A stretch of DNA of 64,000 nucleotides from Triticum aestivum (taxonomy: Eukaryota; Streptophyta; Magnoliopsida; Poales; Poaceae): assembly GCF_018294505.1 (NCBI RefSeq), contig NC_057809.1, forward strand, positions 507,681,914-507,745,913, read 5' to 3'. This document shows, one piece after another, positions 47,146 to 60,468 of the stretch. How positions within the stretch are numbered: position 1 is the first letter of the stretch; every line of letters starts with the position of its first letter. The translations under genes were made by a program, and so were the position numbers. The notes beneath the pieces are model-generated. The model was given only the letters and a program-made list of their open reading frames with translations, ran no database searches and was not told the DNA's origin.

Positions 47146-48441
47146 CCGTCTGCCTAACCGCCGGGCCGCCGCGCGCGGGGGTCGGGGCGAGATTGCGGGC
47201 AGTTACAGGACGGGGCCGAGCGAGCAGGAGCCGGAGCCGGAGCCGCCTGCAATGTGTGTCTGCGTTGCCGCTGCTGGCTCGGGAGGCGCGTGTGCCGTGT
47301 GCGGGGAAGAGTGGTCGGTTGCTCGATCCAAGGACGGGGAGGCGTCGGGCCCGGGGATCGGACGGCGAGGAGCGCGGCGCGGAGGGTTCTTGGTGTGCAC
47401 GGAAAATGCAGCTGCCGAGGTGCAGGTCAGATGTTCGGCGTGACACGGATCAAAGCGACAGAGCTTCTTTCTTTTCTTGCAAGCAGAGGACCAACAAGAG
47501 GTTTGGTCGCACCTGGACCTGGTGGACGAGAGAGATAGCAAACAGAAATAGTCCACATCCTCCTGGAGATGTCGGCCAAACAATCTTCAACAGAAGCAAA
47601 ACAAAACATTAGAGCATCTATATATTCATCAATCCCAAAAAGGTTAATTTTTCCATGTTTGCCCAAGGTCGAGTCGGGGCCGACGCGGATGACTACAGTG
47701 TCCCCGGCGTGGCCTTGCCAAAACTGCACCGGAGATGACGTTGTCGGCGGGGACGTTGTTCGTGGATAGCGGGTTGACTCATTCGGGTGAGGGGTGTAGG
47801 GTCGTCGATGGCAGATTTGGTGCAGGGAGATTTATAAGAATGGCAGGGCCGTCACGGCGTGTCCGGGACAAGTCTCGGGCAAGGCGGGGCAGCGAGGTGT
47901 GCCCACTCTTCCTCGTTGCCTCCTCTTTAAACGCCCTCCAGGAAGCCCTCTGTCCCCATACTCTTCGGTGAACTCTCATCTATGATAAATAGGAAAATAA
48001 ACTTGTTGGCTACAGGCAACTTCAAAGGGTGCATTGGCGGCTTCACTATGAGCGATGCGGGCGACCTCCTCATGAATATCTAAGCAAAATAATTTTTAGT
48101 CTAGTAGATTGATATATGAGTGAACCTACATGAAACATAAGATCAAACTCCTCTAAAAACATCAACAAAATCATACTCATCTAAATAATTGGATCAAGAA
48201 CATGCATAAACCTAAACATGGCAATGCCTAGCACACATAGCGCGGATTCGTCAAAAATAAGTTAGGGCTCGGAGGAGAAACATATAGATCATTCAAGTAG
48301 AAGGATTTGGAATGAAAAAGAGTAGGGAGAAAAATCTGGAAAGGGTTTAGAAGGGTTTCGAGGAAGAAGAAAGAGATAGAGGAAGATTTGGGGTGATTTA
48401 CCTCTTCCTCGGGCTGATATGGCATTGACGGCGTGCGGTAC
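47146..48441. other. HMGR upstream region
   Basis: About 300 bp of GC-rich sequence upstream of the start codon, then lower GC. No second gene could be supported; the open frames overlapping the gene and this region are GC-driven shadows. A TATATA word on the minus strand at about 47618-47626 is the only core-promoter-like motif noted. The region 48220-48440 looks like old transposon sequence of unknown family. Confidence 0.4.
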
Positions 48442-50330
48442 AAGCGGCGGTACGAGCGCTTGTGCTCGTACCGTCCGTTGTCAAACGTCCTGGATAACTC
48501 ATTGCTCTCGCGCATACTTGGTACGACCGGTGGCGCGGGGGCTCGCGCTCATACCGTGCACCGTCTCAGAAAATTGACCCTTTTGTTGTTCTTGCTGCGA
48601 TTGGTATGAGTAGCGGTAGGAGCACTTGTACCATGTGTCATCATGGAAAATTGACCCTTCTGGTGGTTTTGGCTTTGTGTGTGCTACATCTCCGACGTAT
48701 CTATATTTTTGTTTGTTTCATGCTATTATTATACCACTTATACATATTTTTGGCATCAATTTATATTTTTTTTGACTAACCTATTAATCTACTACCGAGT
48801 GTCAGTTCCTGTTTTGTACATGTTTATTGTTTTATAGAAAATCCCTATCTAGGAAGGTCAAAATACCCGGGCGATTTAATATGATTTTTTTGAAATATAT
48901 GTGATTTTTGGGCAAAGGTATTAATGCAAGACAGTGCTCGAGGGCCCCATGCGGCCAGGTGGTGTAGCCACCCCCTAGCTGCACCATGGGCCCGTGTGGG
49001 GGCTCTGGATATCGAATGGAGCCCTTCTTTCGCTGCAACAAAGCTAATTTATAGGGAAAAATGTCCCTCAAAATTCCGCTCAATCAAAGTTACATATATT
49101 TGGCTATAAACGAAACGGTGCTCGACAGAAAACATGACCGAAAAACAGAGAAACAAAGAGTAAAGAGATCCAGTCTCGGAGGGACTCTCGCCCCTCCGGG
49201 CGCCATGGAGGCCAAGGACCAGAGGGGAGAACCCCTCCCCATCTAGTGGGGGTCCATGGAAGAAGCTGGGGGGGGGGGGCTCTCTCCCTCTCTCTCCCGG
49301 GGGGAGCCTCTCGCGCGGTGAACGTCTTCATCAACGTAGTCGCCGTCACCAACATCTTCATCACCTTCAGCGGTCCACTCTCCAGCAACCCATTGTAATC
49401 CGATGCTTGAACATGGTGTTTTGGTGCTACAAATTATTATCCAAAAATTAATAATTTGTGTCATGGCTATTGTGTTTGAGTAGATTATTGTTGTCCTATG
49501 GATTAATTGGTGAATTGCCACGAATGGTTTTGAGTTGCTTATGGCTATGTTACCGTCCTTTGGTGCCCACCATTTGAGTGCATGTGTGGGTCATATCATA
49601 GGGTTAGTTGTATGTTAACAGGACTATGCTTATGGGTGAAGGAGCGACAGAAACCTCACCAGACCATAGAAATCGGTATATAGGGGATGGAAGGGGGGCC
49701 AACATATCTTAATGCTATGGTTGGTTTACCTTAATGAACTTATTAGTAGTTGTGGATGCTTGCTAATAGTTCCAATCAAAAGTACAAGAATTTCAAGTAA
49801 GGGATGACATGCTAGCAGAGACCTCTCCCACATATAAACTTTCAATGTTGATTGGTTTAGTAACTTAGCTAATTGCCTAGGGACAATTCTGCACACCATA
49901 CCACCACTATTCCACACTCGCTATTTGTATTATATTGTAATATATTGCGTCTTTACTTAGGCATCACATATTTTTATGTTTAAGTTCTATAGTATCTTGC
50001 AAATCTACCTCTTTATGCCCGCAATGTAGTTTATTTCTTGTTTGTAGATAAAGCAAACACTCGATGTACGCAGTCAGTGGTAAATAGAACCTAAGAAAAT
50101 ATTGATCTTACCTTTAGCTCATTGTGAGTTCAACACTCCATACTTACCACCTCCATCATTGGAAAGTGCTACAATGATTCGTTGAACTTGGGGATTATCA
50201 GCGTGGTACGACCTGGGGTATGAATGTTCACCCTTGTGAGTTCAGTCGTCGATTCCTCTGACTTTGTTGGCTTGCCTCTCCACCTCTGGTACGACCTAGT
50301 GGGTCGTACCATGCGTCATCTCAGCCTCTG
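48442..50330. repeat. Degenerate GGTACGA...CGTACC palindrome array, split by a solo LTR
   Basis: Inverted words of the type GGTACGA and TCGTACC recur at 48453-48475, 48518-48580, 48599-48645, 50203-50220 and 50287-50310, separated by phrases such as CGTCATCTCAG or GTCATCATGG plus AAAATTGACCCTT. The solo LTR at 48682-50200 interrupts the array. Possibly the body of an older retroelement. Confidence 0.5.
48682..50200 (+). repeat. Solo LTR related to the E1/E2 LTR family
   Basis: 1519 bp from TGCTACATCTCCGACGTATC to GGGATTATCA. The first ~60 bp resemble the E2 LTR start, and the rest diverges. It is flanked by GTGTG (48677-48681) and GCGTG (50201-50205), a 5-bp target duplication with one C-to-T type change. 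No internal region is present, so it is probably the product of LTR-LTR recombination. Confidence 0.7.
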
Positions 50331-50560
50331 AATGCCCTGAAATTGAAATTATCCGGGGCTTCTCTTCATATAACCGAGAGGTTAGTTCTAACACGTCAAA
50401 AAGGTAAAATTTCCAGACTTTTTGACATAAGCACAGTACATAGCAACTTCTTAAAATAAACAGTGTGGATAGAAACTTTTTTATTCTCCTCCTCTAAACT
50501 AAACTTCAACACTCTTTATTGAAACAAACAAAAGAAAAGAAAACAAACTTAATTTTCTAT
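50331..50560. other. Unassigned intergenic sequence
   Basis: AT-rich, with no reading frame or element end recognised apart from the boundary at 50561. Confidence 0.3.
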
Positions 50561-53435
50561 TGAGACACCCCGACTTAATCATGCACTAATCATACACGCA
50601 AATGTGCACGATCAAGATTAGAGACTCACGGGAAGATATCACAACACAACTCTAGACACAAACTTAAAATAATACAAGCTTCATATTACAACCCAGGGGC
50701 CTCGAGGGCTCGAATACATAAGGTCAAACACATAAGAGTCAGCGGAAGCAACAATATCTGAGTACAGACATAATTAAACAAGTCTGCGTTAAGAAGGCTA
50801 GCACAAACATCAACAACGATCGAAAAGGCGAGGCCTCCTGCTTGGGAGCCTCCTAACTACTCCTAGTCGCCGGCGGCCTCCACGTAGTAGTAGGCACCCT
50901 TGGGTTAGTAGTAGTAGCATCGTTAGTGGTGGCATCTGACTCCTGGGATCCATCATCTGATCACAGCAATCATGTATGGGGGAAAGAGGTAGCAAAGCAA
51001 CTGTGAGTACTCATCCAAAGTACTCGCAAGACTTACATCAGAACTATGCTAAGTATGCATTAGTATCAAAGGAATGGGGCTATATCTTTGAACTGGACTA
51101 CAGAAATGCCAGAAGAGGATGTAAAGCCTAGCCTATCAAAGACTAGGACCTTGAAGTATCTTGCAGAAGTAGAAGAGTGTAGATTAGCATAATATAAAGT
51201 AGTAGTATATTGTAGCATCCACGCCTAGTGATCCTTTCTCGACTCCCTACGAGAAAGCAATCCTGGAGCCATCATATCCATTTCACATCTCTAGTATCCA
51301 GTTCTAGTTGTATCGATCGGGATACAACTTTGAGCATCCTTTACCATGGACACGGCTATTCGAATAGATTAAACTTCCCTACAGGGGTACACAAACTTAC
51401 CCAACACGCTCGATTAACTCCGGCCGGGCAGACCATCATATCATACCCGGCCTTGGCTGATCGACACACTGTAGTCCAACCTAGGTTCAACAGAGAGGCC
51501 ATCATGTCGGTCTACATCCTAAGCATGCAAGGGTCTTGGGCCCATCACCCTTTGCACTACTACACGTTGTGTGGATGTTCGGGATCAGTCCTGGCTACCT
51601 CCTTATACAAGGCGGTGCTTACGCGGCCAACCCGGGCATGTGCCGCTCAATCGCTGACGTTCGAAGAGCTTTTGGAGAAATGTACGACATAGAGTGCCCA
51701 TACTTATTCCCGCATGATGGTCAGTGCAAAAATGCTAGAGGCCTACTTAGATCACATATCCAAACAGTTAGTGTGTTGGGAGCACGCGGTAATGATCAAT
51801 GATCTACGATACGTGGTCATGTCGCCCTGTCTCACGGACTTACGACAAGGGCTGAGAATGCTCGGCTGTGCCGCATAGACATCTCGCGGGTACCCTCCAG
51901 GTCAACCCAACTTCACATCACTCATCACATTTCTCTCGCGGGTACCCCTCGAGGCCGACCCGACTTCATCATGGTTCTGAGGTAAAGTCAAGTAACCGTG
52001 TGTCCATAACACCAATGGGGAATCCGAGGAATCACCCTCTATGGATTCCACTTGATGTAATCGTCAAGGTGAACTTAGAGGAATCACCCTCAAGGGTTCA
52101 CTTTTGATGTGTGCACGATAGAGTCGTTATCGGGAGCGGTGAAGGAGGAATCACCCTCCATAGACCATGGATGTTTAACTACACTACAGAGATCTCATCA
52201 GAAGTGCTATATGAGGTATCACCCTCGGCACTCGCAAGTAACCCTACAGTGTTGTACAACTAAGGGGTGTGATGTGATGTGTCGGGCTCTGGACATCGAT
52301 CACGTTGATCGAGTCATCTGGTAATCTAGCTAGGGCAAAAGGGACAAGGTGAGGGGCCACTGATGGATCCTTAACCAACCTATACTAAGCATATAGGATA
52401 AGCAAGTAAGGTACAAAAGCAGGCTATGCATCAGAATATGAGCAATCACTTACAGTAGCAAAATCTAATGCAAGCATGAGAGAGAATGGAATGGGCGATA
52501 TAGGCTTGATCAAGGGGGTTTGCTTGCCTGGAAGCTATTCTAAAAAGGACTGGTTGTCAGGGGCGTAGTCGACCTCATGAGCAACGTCAGTCCGGTGTCT
52601 ACCAGAGATAAGAGGGGGAAGAAACAATAAATATAATGCAAACAAATGCATCACGATGCATGACATGGCAGTATGCAGTGCTAGGGGTGATCTAACACAG
52701 TACCACACGTTGCAGACGAGGAGGGAAAACATCTAGGAATGTTTTCCCAACGTTTGGCATTTTTCGGATAGATGAATCGAAGGGGAAGGATCCATGTTCA
52801 TCATGCTAGAGGCAAGTGACATATGAACGGATTGCATATTCAGATTCGTTACATTTTTTCATTAACTTTCATATATACATTATTTTCATCTGAATTATAG
52901 ATTATTTTATATGATTTTTCAAAAAATTAAACATTTATGAAACTATTATTATTTAAATTAATTCGAAAATAGATTTAATGCGTCAGCATGATGTGAGCAT
53001 AATGTTAGTAGTCGACACAGTCAGTTGACTAGTCAATCTGACAAGTGGGACCCTACTATCAGTGACCCAGTTAACTTAATAGGTTTAATTTAACTAATTT
53101 AGTTAATTAGTTAATAAGGGGCCCACATGTTAGTGACTAATTAGATTAACTTAAGTTAATTAATTAATTTTAATTAGATTTAGGGGTGGGGCCCACCAGT
53201 CAATGACTGGAGCTGCCCAGTCAGCACCGTTGACCGGTCAAACCAGTCAGCGGGGCCACTGGGGGCCACCAGTCAGCGACCCAGGGGTGGCCCCAGGGCG
53301 GCCACGTGAGCGGGCGGCGCCGGAGTTGCTCCGGTGACCAAATCCACGGCGGCGCACCTCGGGCCTCGTTCGAAAATGCTTTCCGGCAACCAAATGAGGC
53401 GCGGGCGGTACCATTCGAACTGCGGGGCATGCTGC
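50561..53435 (-). repeat. Gypsy-type LTR-like region (family unassigned)
   Basis: Starts TGAGACACCCCGACTTAATC at 50561, a start I recognise from abundant wheat gypsy LTRs in inverse orientation. Features: repeated GAATCACCCTC phrases (52020-52240), CGGGTACC-type words at 51880-51950, and a GTCAGTGAC/GGTCCCAC-rich right part (53020-53300). Open frames such as 51228-51692 have no recognisable protein similarity. The right side is cut by the copia insertion at 53436, and the partner end is off-window. Confidence 0.45.
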
Positions 53436-55174
53436 TGTTGGAAATATGCCCTAGAGGCAATAATAAAAGTATTATTATATTTCAATGTTCATGATAAATG
53501 TCTTTTGTTCATGCTATAACTGTATTATCCGGAAATCGTAATACACGTGTGAATACTTAGACCACAATATGTCCCTCGTGAGCCTCTAGTTGACTAGCTC
53601 GTTGTGATCAACAGATAGTCATGGTTTCCTGACTATGGACATTGGATGTCGTTGATAACGGGATCACATCATTAGGAGAATGATGTGATGGACAAGACCC
53701 AATCATAAGCATAGCATAAAAGATCGTGTAGTTCGTTTTGCTAGAGCTTTGCCAATGTCAAGTATCTCTTCCTTCGACCATGAGATCGTGTAACTCCCGG
53801 ATACTGTAGGAGTGCCTTGGGTGTATCAAACGTTACAACGTAACTGGGTGACTATAAAGGTGCATTACAGGTATCTCCGAAAGTAGCTGTTGGGTTGACA
53901 CGGATCGAGACTGGGATTTGTCACTCCGTATGACGGAGAGGTATCTCTGGGCCCACTCGGTAATGCATCATCATAATGAGCTCAATGTGACCAAGGTGTT
54001 GGACACGGGATCATGCATTACGGTACGAGTAAAGTGACTTGCCGGTAACGAGACTGAACAAGGTATTGGGATACCGACGATCGAGTCTCGGGCAAGTAAC
54101 GTACCGATTGACAAAGGGAATTACATACAGGGTTTGATCGAATCCTCGACATAGTGGTTCATCTGATGACAACATCGAGGAGCATGTGGGAGCCATCATG
54201 GGTATCCAGATCCCGCTGTTGGTTATTGACCTGAGAGCGTCTCGGTCATGTCTGCATGTCTCCCGAACCCGTAGGGTCTACACACTTAAGGTTCGGTGAC
54301 GCTAGGGTTATTAGGAAGACTAGTATGTGACTACCGAATGTTGTTCGGAGTCCCGGATGTGATCCTGGACGTCACGAGGAGCTCCGGAAGGGTTCGGAGG
54401 TAAAGATTTATATATGGGAAGTTGTCAAACGGACACCGGGAAGTTTCGGGGTCATACCGGTATTGTACCGGGGCCACCGGAAGGGTTCCGGGGGTCCACC
54501 GGGAGGGGCCACCCCTCCCGGGGGGCCACATGGGCTGCCTGGGGCAGGGAGCCAGCCTCTGGTGGGCTGGCCGCACCCCCTCCCTTGGGCCCATGCGCCT
54601 AGGGTTGAGGGGGGGAACCCTAGAGGGGGCGCCCCCTTGGCTTGGGGGGCAAGCCACCCTCTCCCCCTCTCCCCTTGGCCGCCGCACCCCCCTAGATGGG
54701 TTCTAGGGGGCCGGCCCCCTTCTCCCTTCCCCCTATAAATAGAGGGGTGAGGGGAGGGCAGCCGTACCACCCTCCAAGGTGCAGCCCTCCCCTCCCCAAC
54801 ACCTCTCCTCCTCCGTTGTGTGCTTGGCGAAGCCCTGTCGGAGTACTGCCTCTCCACCATCACCACGCCGTCGTGCTACCGGTGGAGCTGTCTTCCTCAA
54901 ACTCTCCTTCCCCCTTGCTGGATCAAGAAGGAGGAGACGTCTCCCGTCCCGTACGTGTGTTGAACGCGGAGGTGCTGTCCGTTCAGCACTTGGTCATCGG
55001 TGATTCGAATCACGTCGAGTACGACTCCATCATCACCTTGCAAGCTTCCGCACGCGATCTACAAGTGGTATGTAGATGCAAACTCTCTCCCTTGACTCGT
55101 TGCTTATATGAACTCATAGATGGATCTTGGTGAAACCGTAGGAAAATTTTAATTTTCTGCAACGTTCCCCAACA
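53436..55174 (+). repeat. CA LTR 1
   Basis: Begins TGTTGGAAATATGCCC and ends AACGTTCCCCAACA. The small open frames inside it are repeated exactly in LTR 2 and are LTR sequence. Confidence 0.95.
54734..54741 (+). promoter_or_regulatory. TATA box of CA LTR 1
   Basis: TATAAATA follows a long GC-rich stretch; the transcript start is expected about 30 bp downstream. The same motif is at 61767-61774. Confidence 0.75.
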
Positions 55175-55175
55175 G

Positions 55176-55188
55176 TGGCATCATGAGC
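55176..55188 (+). other. CA primer binding site (divergent tRNA-Met type)
   Basis: TGGCATCATGAGC lies one base after the LTR. Relative to the standard TGGTATCAGAGC it has a substitution and an extra base; the same variant is present after LTR 2 (62210-62222). Confidence 0.7.
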
Positions 55189-56456
55189 TAGGTCTATGCG
55201 TAGTTCTCTTTGCACGAGTAGAACACAATTTTGTTGTGGGCGTGGATTTTGTCATCTTACTTGCCTCTACTAGTCTTTTCTTGCTCAACGGTATTGTGGG
55301 ATGAAGCGGCCCGGACCAACCTTACACGTACGCTTACGTGAGACCGGTTCCACCGACTGACATGCACTAGTTGCATAAGGTGGCTGGCGGGTGTCTGTCT
55401 CTCCCACTTTAGTTGGAGCGGAATCGATGAACAGGGCCCTTATGAAGGGTAAATAGAAGTTGACAAAATCACGTTGTGGTGATTCGTAGGTAAGAAAACG
55501 TTCTTGCTAGAACCCAATTGCAGCCACGTAAAAGATGCAAGAACAATTAGAGGACGTCTAACTTGTTTTTGCAGCGATTGATCATGTGATGTGATATGGC
55601 CAGAAGTTGTGATGAATGATGAATTGTGATGTATGAGATCATGTTCTTTGTAATAGGATTCACGACTTGCATGTCGATGAGTATGACAACCGGCAGGAGC
55701 CATAGGAGTTGTCTTTATTTTTTGTATGACCTGCGTGTCATTGAATAACGCCATGTAAACTACTTTACTTTATTGCTAAATGTTAGTCATAGAAGTAGAA
55801 GTAGTCGTTGGCGTGACAACTTCATGAAGACACGATGATGGAGATCATGATGATGGAGATCATGGTGTCAAGCCGGTGACAAGATGATCATGGAGCCCCG
55901 AAGATGAAGATCAATGGAGCTATATGATATTGGCCATATCATGTCACAACTATATAATTGCATGTGATGTTTATTATGTTTATGCATCTTGTTTACTTAG
56001 GACGACGGTAGTAAATAAGATGATCCCTTACAAAAATTTCAAGAAGTGTTCTCCCCTAACTGTGCACCGTTGCTACAGTTCGTCGCTTCTAAGCACCACG
56101 TGATGATCGGGTGTGATGGATTCTTACGTTCACATACAACGGGTGTAAGACAGTTTTACACAGCGAAAACACTTAGGGTTAACTTGACGAGCCTAGCATG
56201 TGCAGACATGGCCTCGGAACACGGAGACCGAAAGGTCGAACACGAGTCGTATGGAAGATACGATCAACATGAGAATGTTCACCGACAATGACTAGTCCGT
56301 CTCACGTGATGATCGGACACGGCCTAGTCGACTCGGATCGTGTAACACTTAGATGACTAAAGGGATGTCTAATCTGAGTGGGAGTTCATAATTTGGTTAG
56401 AACTTAATTATCATGAACTTAGTCTAAAACCTTTGCAAATATGTCTTGTAGATCAA
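55189..56456 (+). other. CA 5' leader
   Basis: Untranslated region of about 1.27 kb between the primer site and the gag ATG, with short upstream ATGs only. It is related to the inverse C0/C1 leaders. Confidence 0.75.
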
Positions 56457-59400
56457 ATGGCCAACGCTCATGTCAACATGAACTTCAACGCGTTCCTAGA
56501 AAAAACCAAGCTGAAAGATGATGGCAGCAACTATACGGACTGGGTCCGGAACCTGAGGATCATCCTCATAGCTGCCAGGAAACAATATGTCCTAGAAGGA
56601 CCGCTAGGTGACGCTCCCGTCCCAGAGAACCAAGACATTATGAATGCTTGGCAAACTCGCGCTGATGATTACTCCCTCGTTCAGTGTGGCATGCTTTACA
56701 GCTTAGAACCGGGGCTCCAAAAGCGTTTTGAGCATCACGGAGCATATGAGATGTTCGAAGAGCTGAAACTAGTTTTCCAAGCTCATGCCCGGGTCGAGAG
56801 ATATGATGTCTCCGACAAGTTCTACAGTTGTAAGATGGAGGAAAACGGTTCTGTCAGTGAGCACATCCTGAAGATGTTTGGGTTGCACAACCGTATGACC
56901 CAGCTGAACATTAACCTCCCAGATGAGGCGGTCATTGACAGAATCCTCCAGTCACTCCCACCAAGCTACAAGAGCTTTGTGATGAACTACAACATGCATG
57001 GGATGGAAAAGACCATTCCTGAAGTGTTCTCGATGCTGAAGTCAGCAGAGGCTGAAATCAAGAAAGAACATCAAGTGTTGATGGTCAATAAGACCACTAA
57101 GTTCAAGAAGGGCAAGGGTAAGAAGAACTTCAAGAAGGACGGCAAAGATGTTGCCGCGCCTGGTAAGCCAGTTACCGGGAAGAAGTCAAAGAATGGACCC
57201 AAGCCTGAGACTGAGTGCTTTTATTGCAAGGGGAAGGGTCACTGGAAGCGGAACTGCCCCAAATACTTAGCGGATAAGAAGGCTGGCAACACCAAAGGTA
57301 TATTTGATATACATGTGATTGATGTGTACCTTACCAGTACTCGTAGTAACTCCTGGGTATTTGATACCGGTGCCGTTGCTCATATTTGTAACTCACAGCA
57401 GGAGCTGCGGAATAAACGGAGACTGGCGAAGGACGAGGTGACGATGCGCGTCGGGAATGGTTCCAGAGTCGATGTGATCGCCATCGGCACGCTGCCTCTA
57501 CATTTACCTACGGGATTAGTTTTGAACCTTAATAATTGTTATTTAGTGCCAAGTTTGAGCATGAACATTGTATCTGGATCTTGTTTGATACGAGATGGCT
57601 ACTCATTTAAGTCTGAGAATAATGGTTGTTCGATTTATATGAGAGATATGTTTTATGGTCATGCTCCGATGGTCAATGGTTTATTCTTAATGAATCTCGA
57701 GCGTAATATTACACATGTTCATAGTGTAGATGCCAAAAGATTTAAAGTTGATAACGATAGTCCCACATACTTGTGGCACTGCCGCCTTGGTCACATTGGT
57801 GTCAAGCGCATGAAGAAGCTCCATGCTGATGGACTTTTGGAGTCTCTTGATTATGAATCGTTTGACACATGCGAACCATGCCTGTTGGGAAAAATGACCA
57901 AGACTCCGTTCTCCGGAACAATGGAGCGAACAACCAACTTGTTGGAAATCATACATACCGATGTGTGCGGTCCAATGAGCGTTGAGGCTCGCGGAGGATA
58001 TCGTTATGTTCTCACTCTCACTGATGACTTGAGTAGATATGGGTATGTCTACTTAATGAAACACAAGTCTGAGACCTTTGAAAAGTTCAAGGAATTTCAG
58101 AATGAGGTAGAGAATCAACGTGACCGAAAGATAAAATTCTTACGATCAGATCGTGGAGGAGAATACTTAAGTCACGAATTTGGTACACACTTAAGGAAAT
58201 GTGGAATCGTTTCACAACTCACGCCGCCTGGAACACCTCAGCGAAACGGTGTGTCCGAACGTCGTAATCGCACTCTATTGGATATGGTACGGTCTATGAT
58301 GTCTCTTACTGATTTACCGCTATCATTTTGGGGATACGCTCTAGAGACAGCTACATTCACTTTAAATAGGGCACCGTCTAAATCCGTTGAGATGACACCG
58401 TATGAATTATGGTTTGGAAAGAAACCTAAGCTGTCGTTTCTAAAAGTTTGGGGATGCGATGCTTATGTCAAGAAACTTCAACCTGAAAAGCTCGAACCCA
58501 AGTCGGAAAAATGCGTATTCATAGGATACCCTAAGGAAACTGTCGGGTATACCTTCTACTTAAGATCCGAAGGCAAGATCTTTGTTGCCAAGAACGGATG
58601 CTTTCTGGAAAAAGAGTTTCTCTCGAAAGAAGTAAGTGGGAGGAAAGTAGAACTCGATGAAGTACTACCTCTCGAACGGGAAAGTGGTGCAGCTCAGGAA
58701 AATGTTCCTGTGATGCCCACACCAACTGAAGAGGAAAACAATGATGATGATCAAGGTACTTCGGATCAAGTTACTACTGAACTTCGTAGGTCCACAAGGA
58801 CACGTTCCGCACCAGAGTGGTACGGCAACCCTGTCCTGGAAATCATGTTGTTAGACAACAATGAACCTTCGAACTATGAAGAAGCGATGGCGGGCCCGGA
58901 TTCCAATAAATGGCTTGAAGCCATGAAATCCGAGATAGAATCCATGTATGAAAACAAAGTATGGACTTTAACAGACTTGCCCGATGATCGGCGAGCGATA
59001 GAAAACAAATGGATTTTTAAGAAGAAGACGGACGCGGATGGTAATGTTACCATCTATAAGGCTCGACTTGTCGCTAAGGGTTATCGACAAGTTCAAGGGA
59101 TTGACTACGACGAGACTTTCTCTCCCGTAGCGAAGCTGAAGTCCGTCTGAATCATGTTAGCAATTGCCGCATACTATGATTATGAGATATGGCAAATGGA
59201 CGTCAAAACGGCATTCCTTAACGGACATCTTAAGGAAGAACTGTATATGATGCAGCCGGAAGGTTTTGTCGATCCTCGGAACACTAACAAAGTATGCAAG
59301 CTCCAGCGATCCATTTATGGACTGGTGCAAGCATCTCAGAGTTGGAACATTCGCTTTGATGAGATGATCAAAGCGTTTGGGTTTATGCAGACTTATGGAG

Positions 59401-60436
59401 AAGCCTGTGTTTACAAGAAAGTGAGTGGGAGCTCTGTAGCATTTCTCATATTATATGTAGATGACATACTCTTGATGGGAAATAATATAGAATTTCTGGA
59501 CAGCATTAAGGCCTACTTGAATAAGTGTTTTTCAATGAAGGACCTTGGAGAAGCTGCTTATATATTAGGCATCAAGATCTATAGAGATAGATCGAGACGC
59601 CTCATAGGTCTTTCACAAAGCACATACCTTGATAAGATTTTGAAGAGGTTCAAAATGGATCAGTCCAAGAAGGGGTTCTTGCCTATGTTACAAGGTGTGA
59701 GACTGAGCTCGGCTCAGTCACCGACCACGGCAAAAGATAAAAAGAGATGAGTGTCATCCCCTATGCTTCAGCCATAGGATCTATTATGTATGCCATGCTG
59801 TGTACCAGACCCGATGTAAACCTTGCCGTAAGTTTGGTAGCAAGATACCAAAGTAATCCTGGCAAGGAACACTGGACAGCGGTCAAGAATATCCTGAAGT
59901 ACCTGAAAAGGACGAAGGACATGTTTCTCGTTTATGGAGGAGACGAAGAGCTCGTCATAAAGGGTTACGTCGACGCTAGCTTCGACTCAGATCTGGATGA
60001 CTCTAAGTCACAAACCGGATACGTGTATATGTTGAATGGTGGAGCAGTAAGCTGGTGCAGCTGCAAGCAGAGCATCGTGGCGGGATCTACGTGTGAAGCG
60101 GAGTACATGGCAGCCTCGGAGGCAGCGCATGAAGCGATTTGGTTGAAGGAGTTCATCACCGACCTAGGAGTCATACCCAATGCATCGGGGCCGATCAAAC
60201 TCTTCTGTGACAACACTGGATCTATTGCCCTCGCCAAGGAGCCCAGGTTTCACAAGAAGACCAGGCACATCAAGCGTCGTTTCAACTCCATCCGTGAAAA
60301 TGTTCAAGATGGAGACATAGAGATTTGCAAAGTGCACACGGATCTGAATGTCGCAGATCCGCTGACTAAACCTCTCTCGCGTGCAAAACATGATCAACAC
60401 CAGAACTCTATGGGTGTTCGATTCATCACAATGTAA
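56457..60436 (+). pseudogene. CA gag-protease-integrase-reverse transcriptase-RNase H, two breaks
   Basis: Frame from ATG 56457 (the frame is open slightly upstream, but this ATG begins the gag similarity). Order typical of Ty1/copia: gag domain; CCHC zinc knuckle CFYCKGKGHWKRNC (57216-57257, residue ~254); aspartic protease with DTGA at residue ~303; pre-integrase LWHCRLGHIG; integrase with HTDVCGP, SDRGGEY and the GVSERRN block; reverse transcriptase with YVDD at 59454-59465; RNase H with AGSTCEAEYMA. An in-frame TGA at 59148-59150 ends the first 898 residues at the start of the reverse transcriptase region. A frameshift near 59735-59750 separates that domain from RNase H, which then runs to the stop at 60434-60436. 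Otherwise very well preserved. Confidence 0.94.
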
Positions 60437-60468
60437 CTAGATTGGTGACTCTAGTGCAAGTGGGAGAC

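Noticed and set aside
46198..47157. Long plus-strand open frame opposite HMGR exon 1
   Set aside because: It is the antisense shadow of a very GC-rich exon. It has low-complexity Arg/Gly/Ala/Glu composition and no domain; the minus strand carries the full HMGR motifs.
47690..47980. Possible second gene upstream of HMGR
   Set aside because: Short frames with no start context, domain or splice structure; moderate GC only.
51228..51692. 154-residue frame in the gypsy-type LTR-like region
   Set aside because: No recognisable domain, and it lies in repeat sequence with GAATCACCCTC phrases nearby.
54331..55133. Cluster of GC-rich frames repeated at 61364-62166
   Set aside because: They are LTR segments of the copia element, duplicated because the LTR is.
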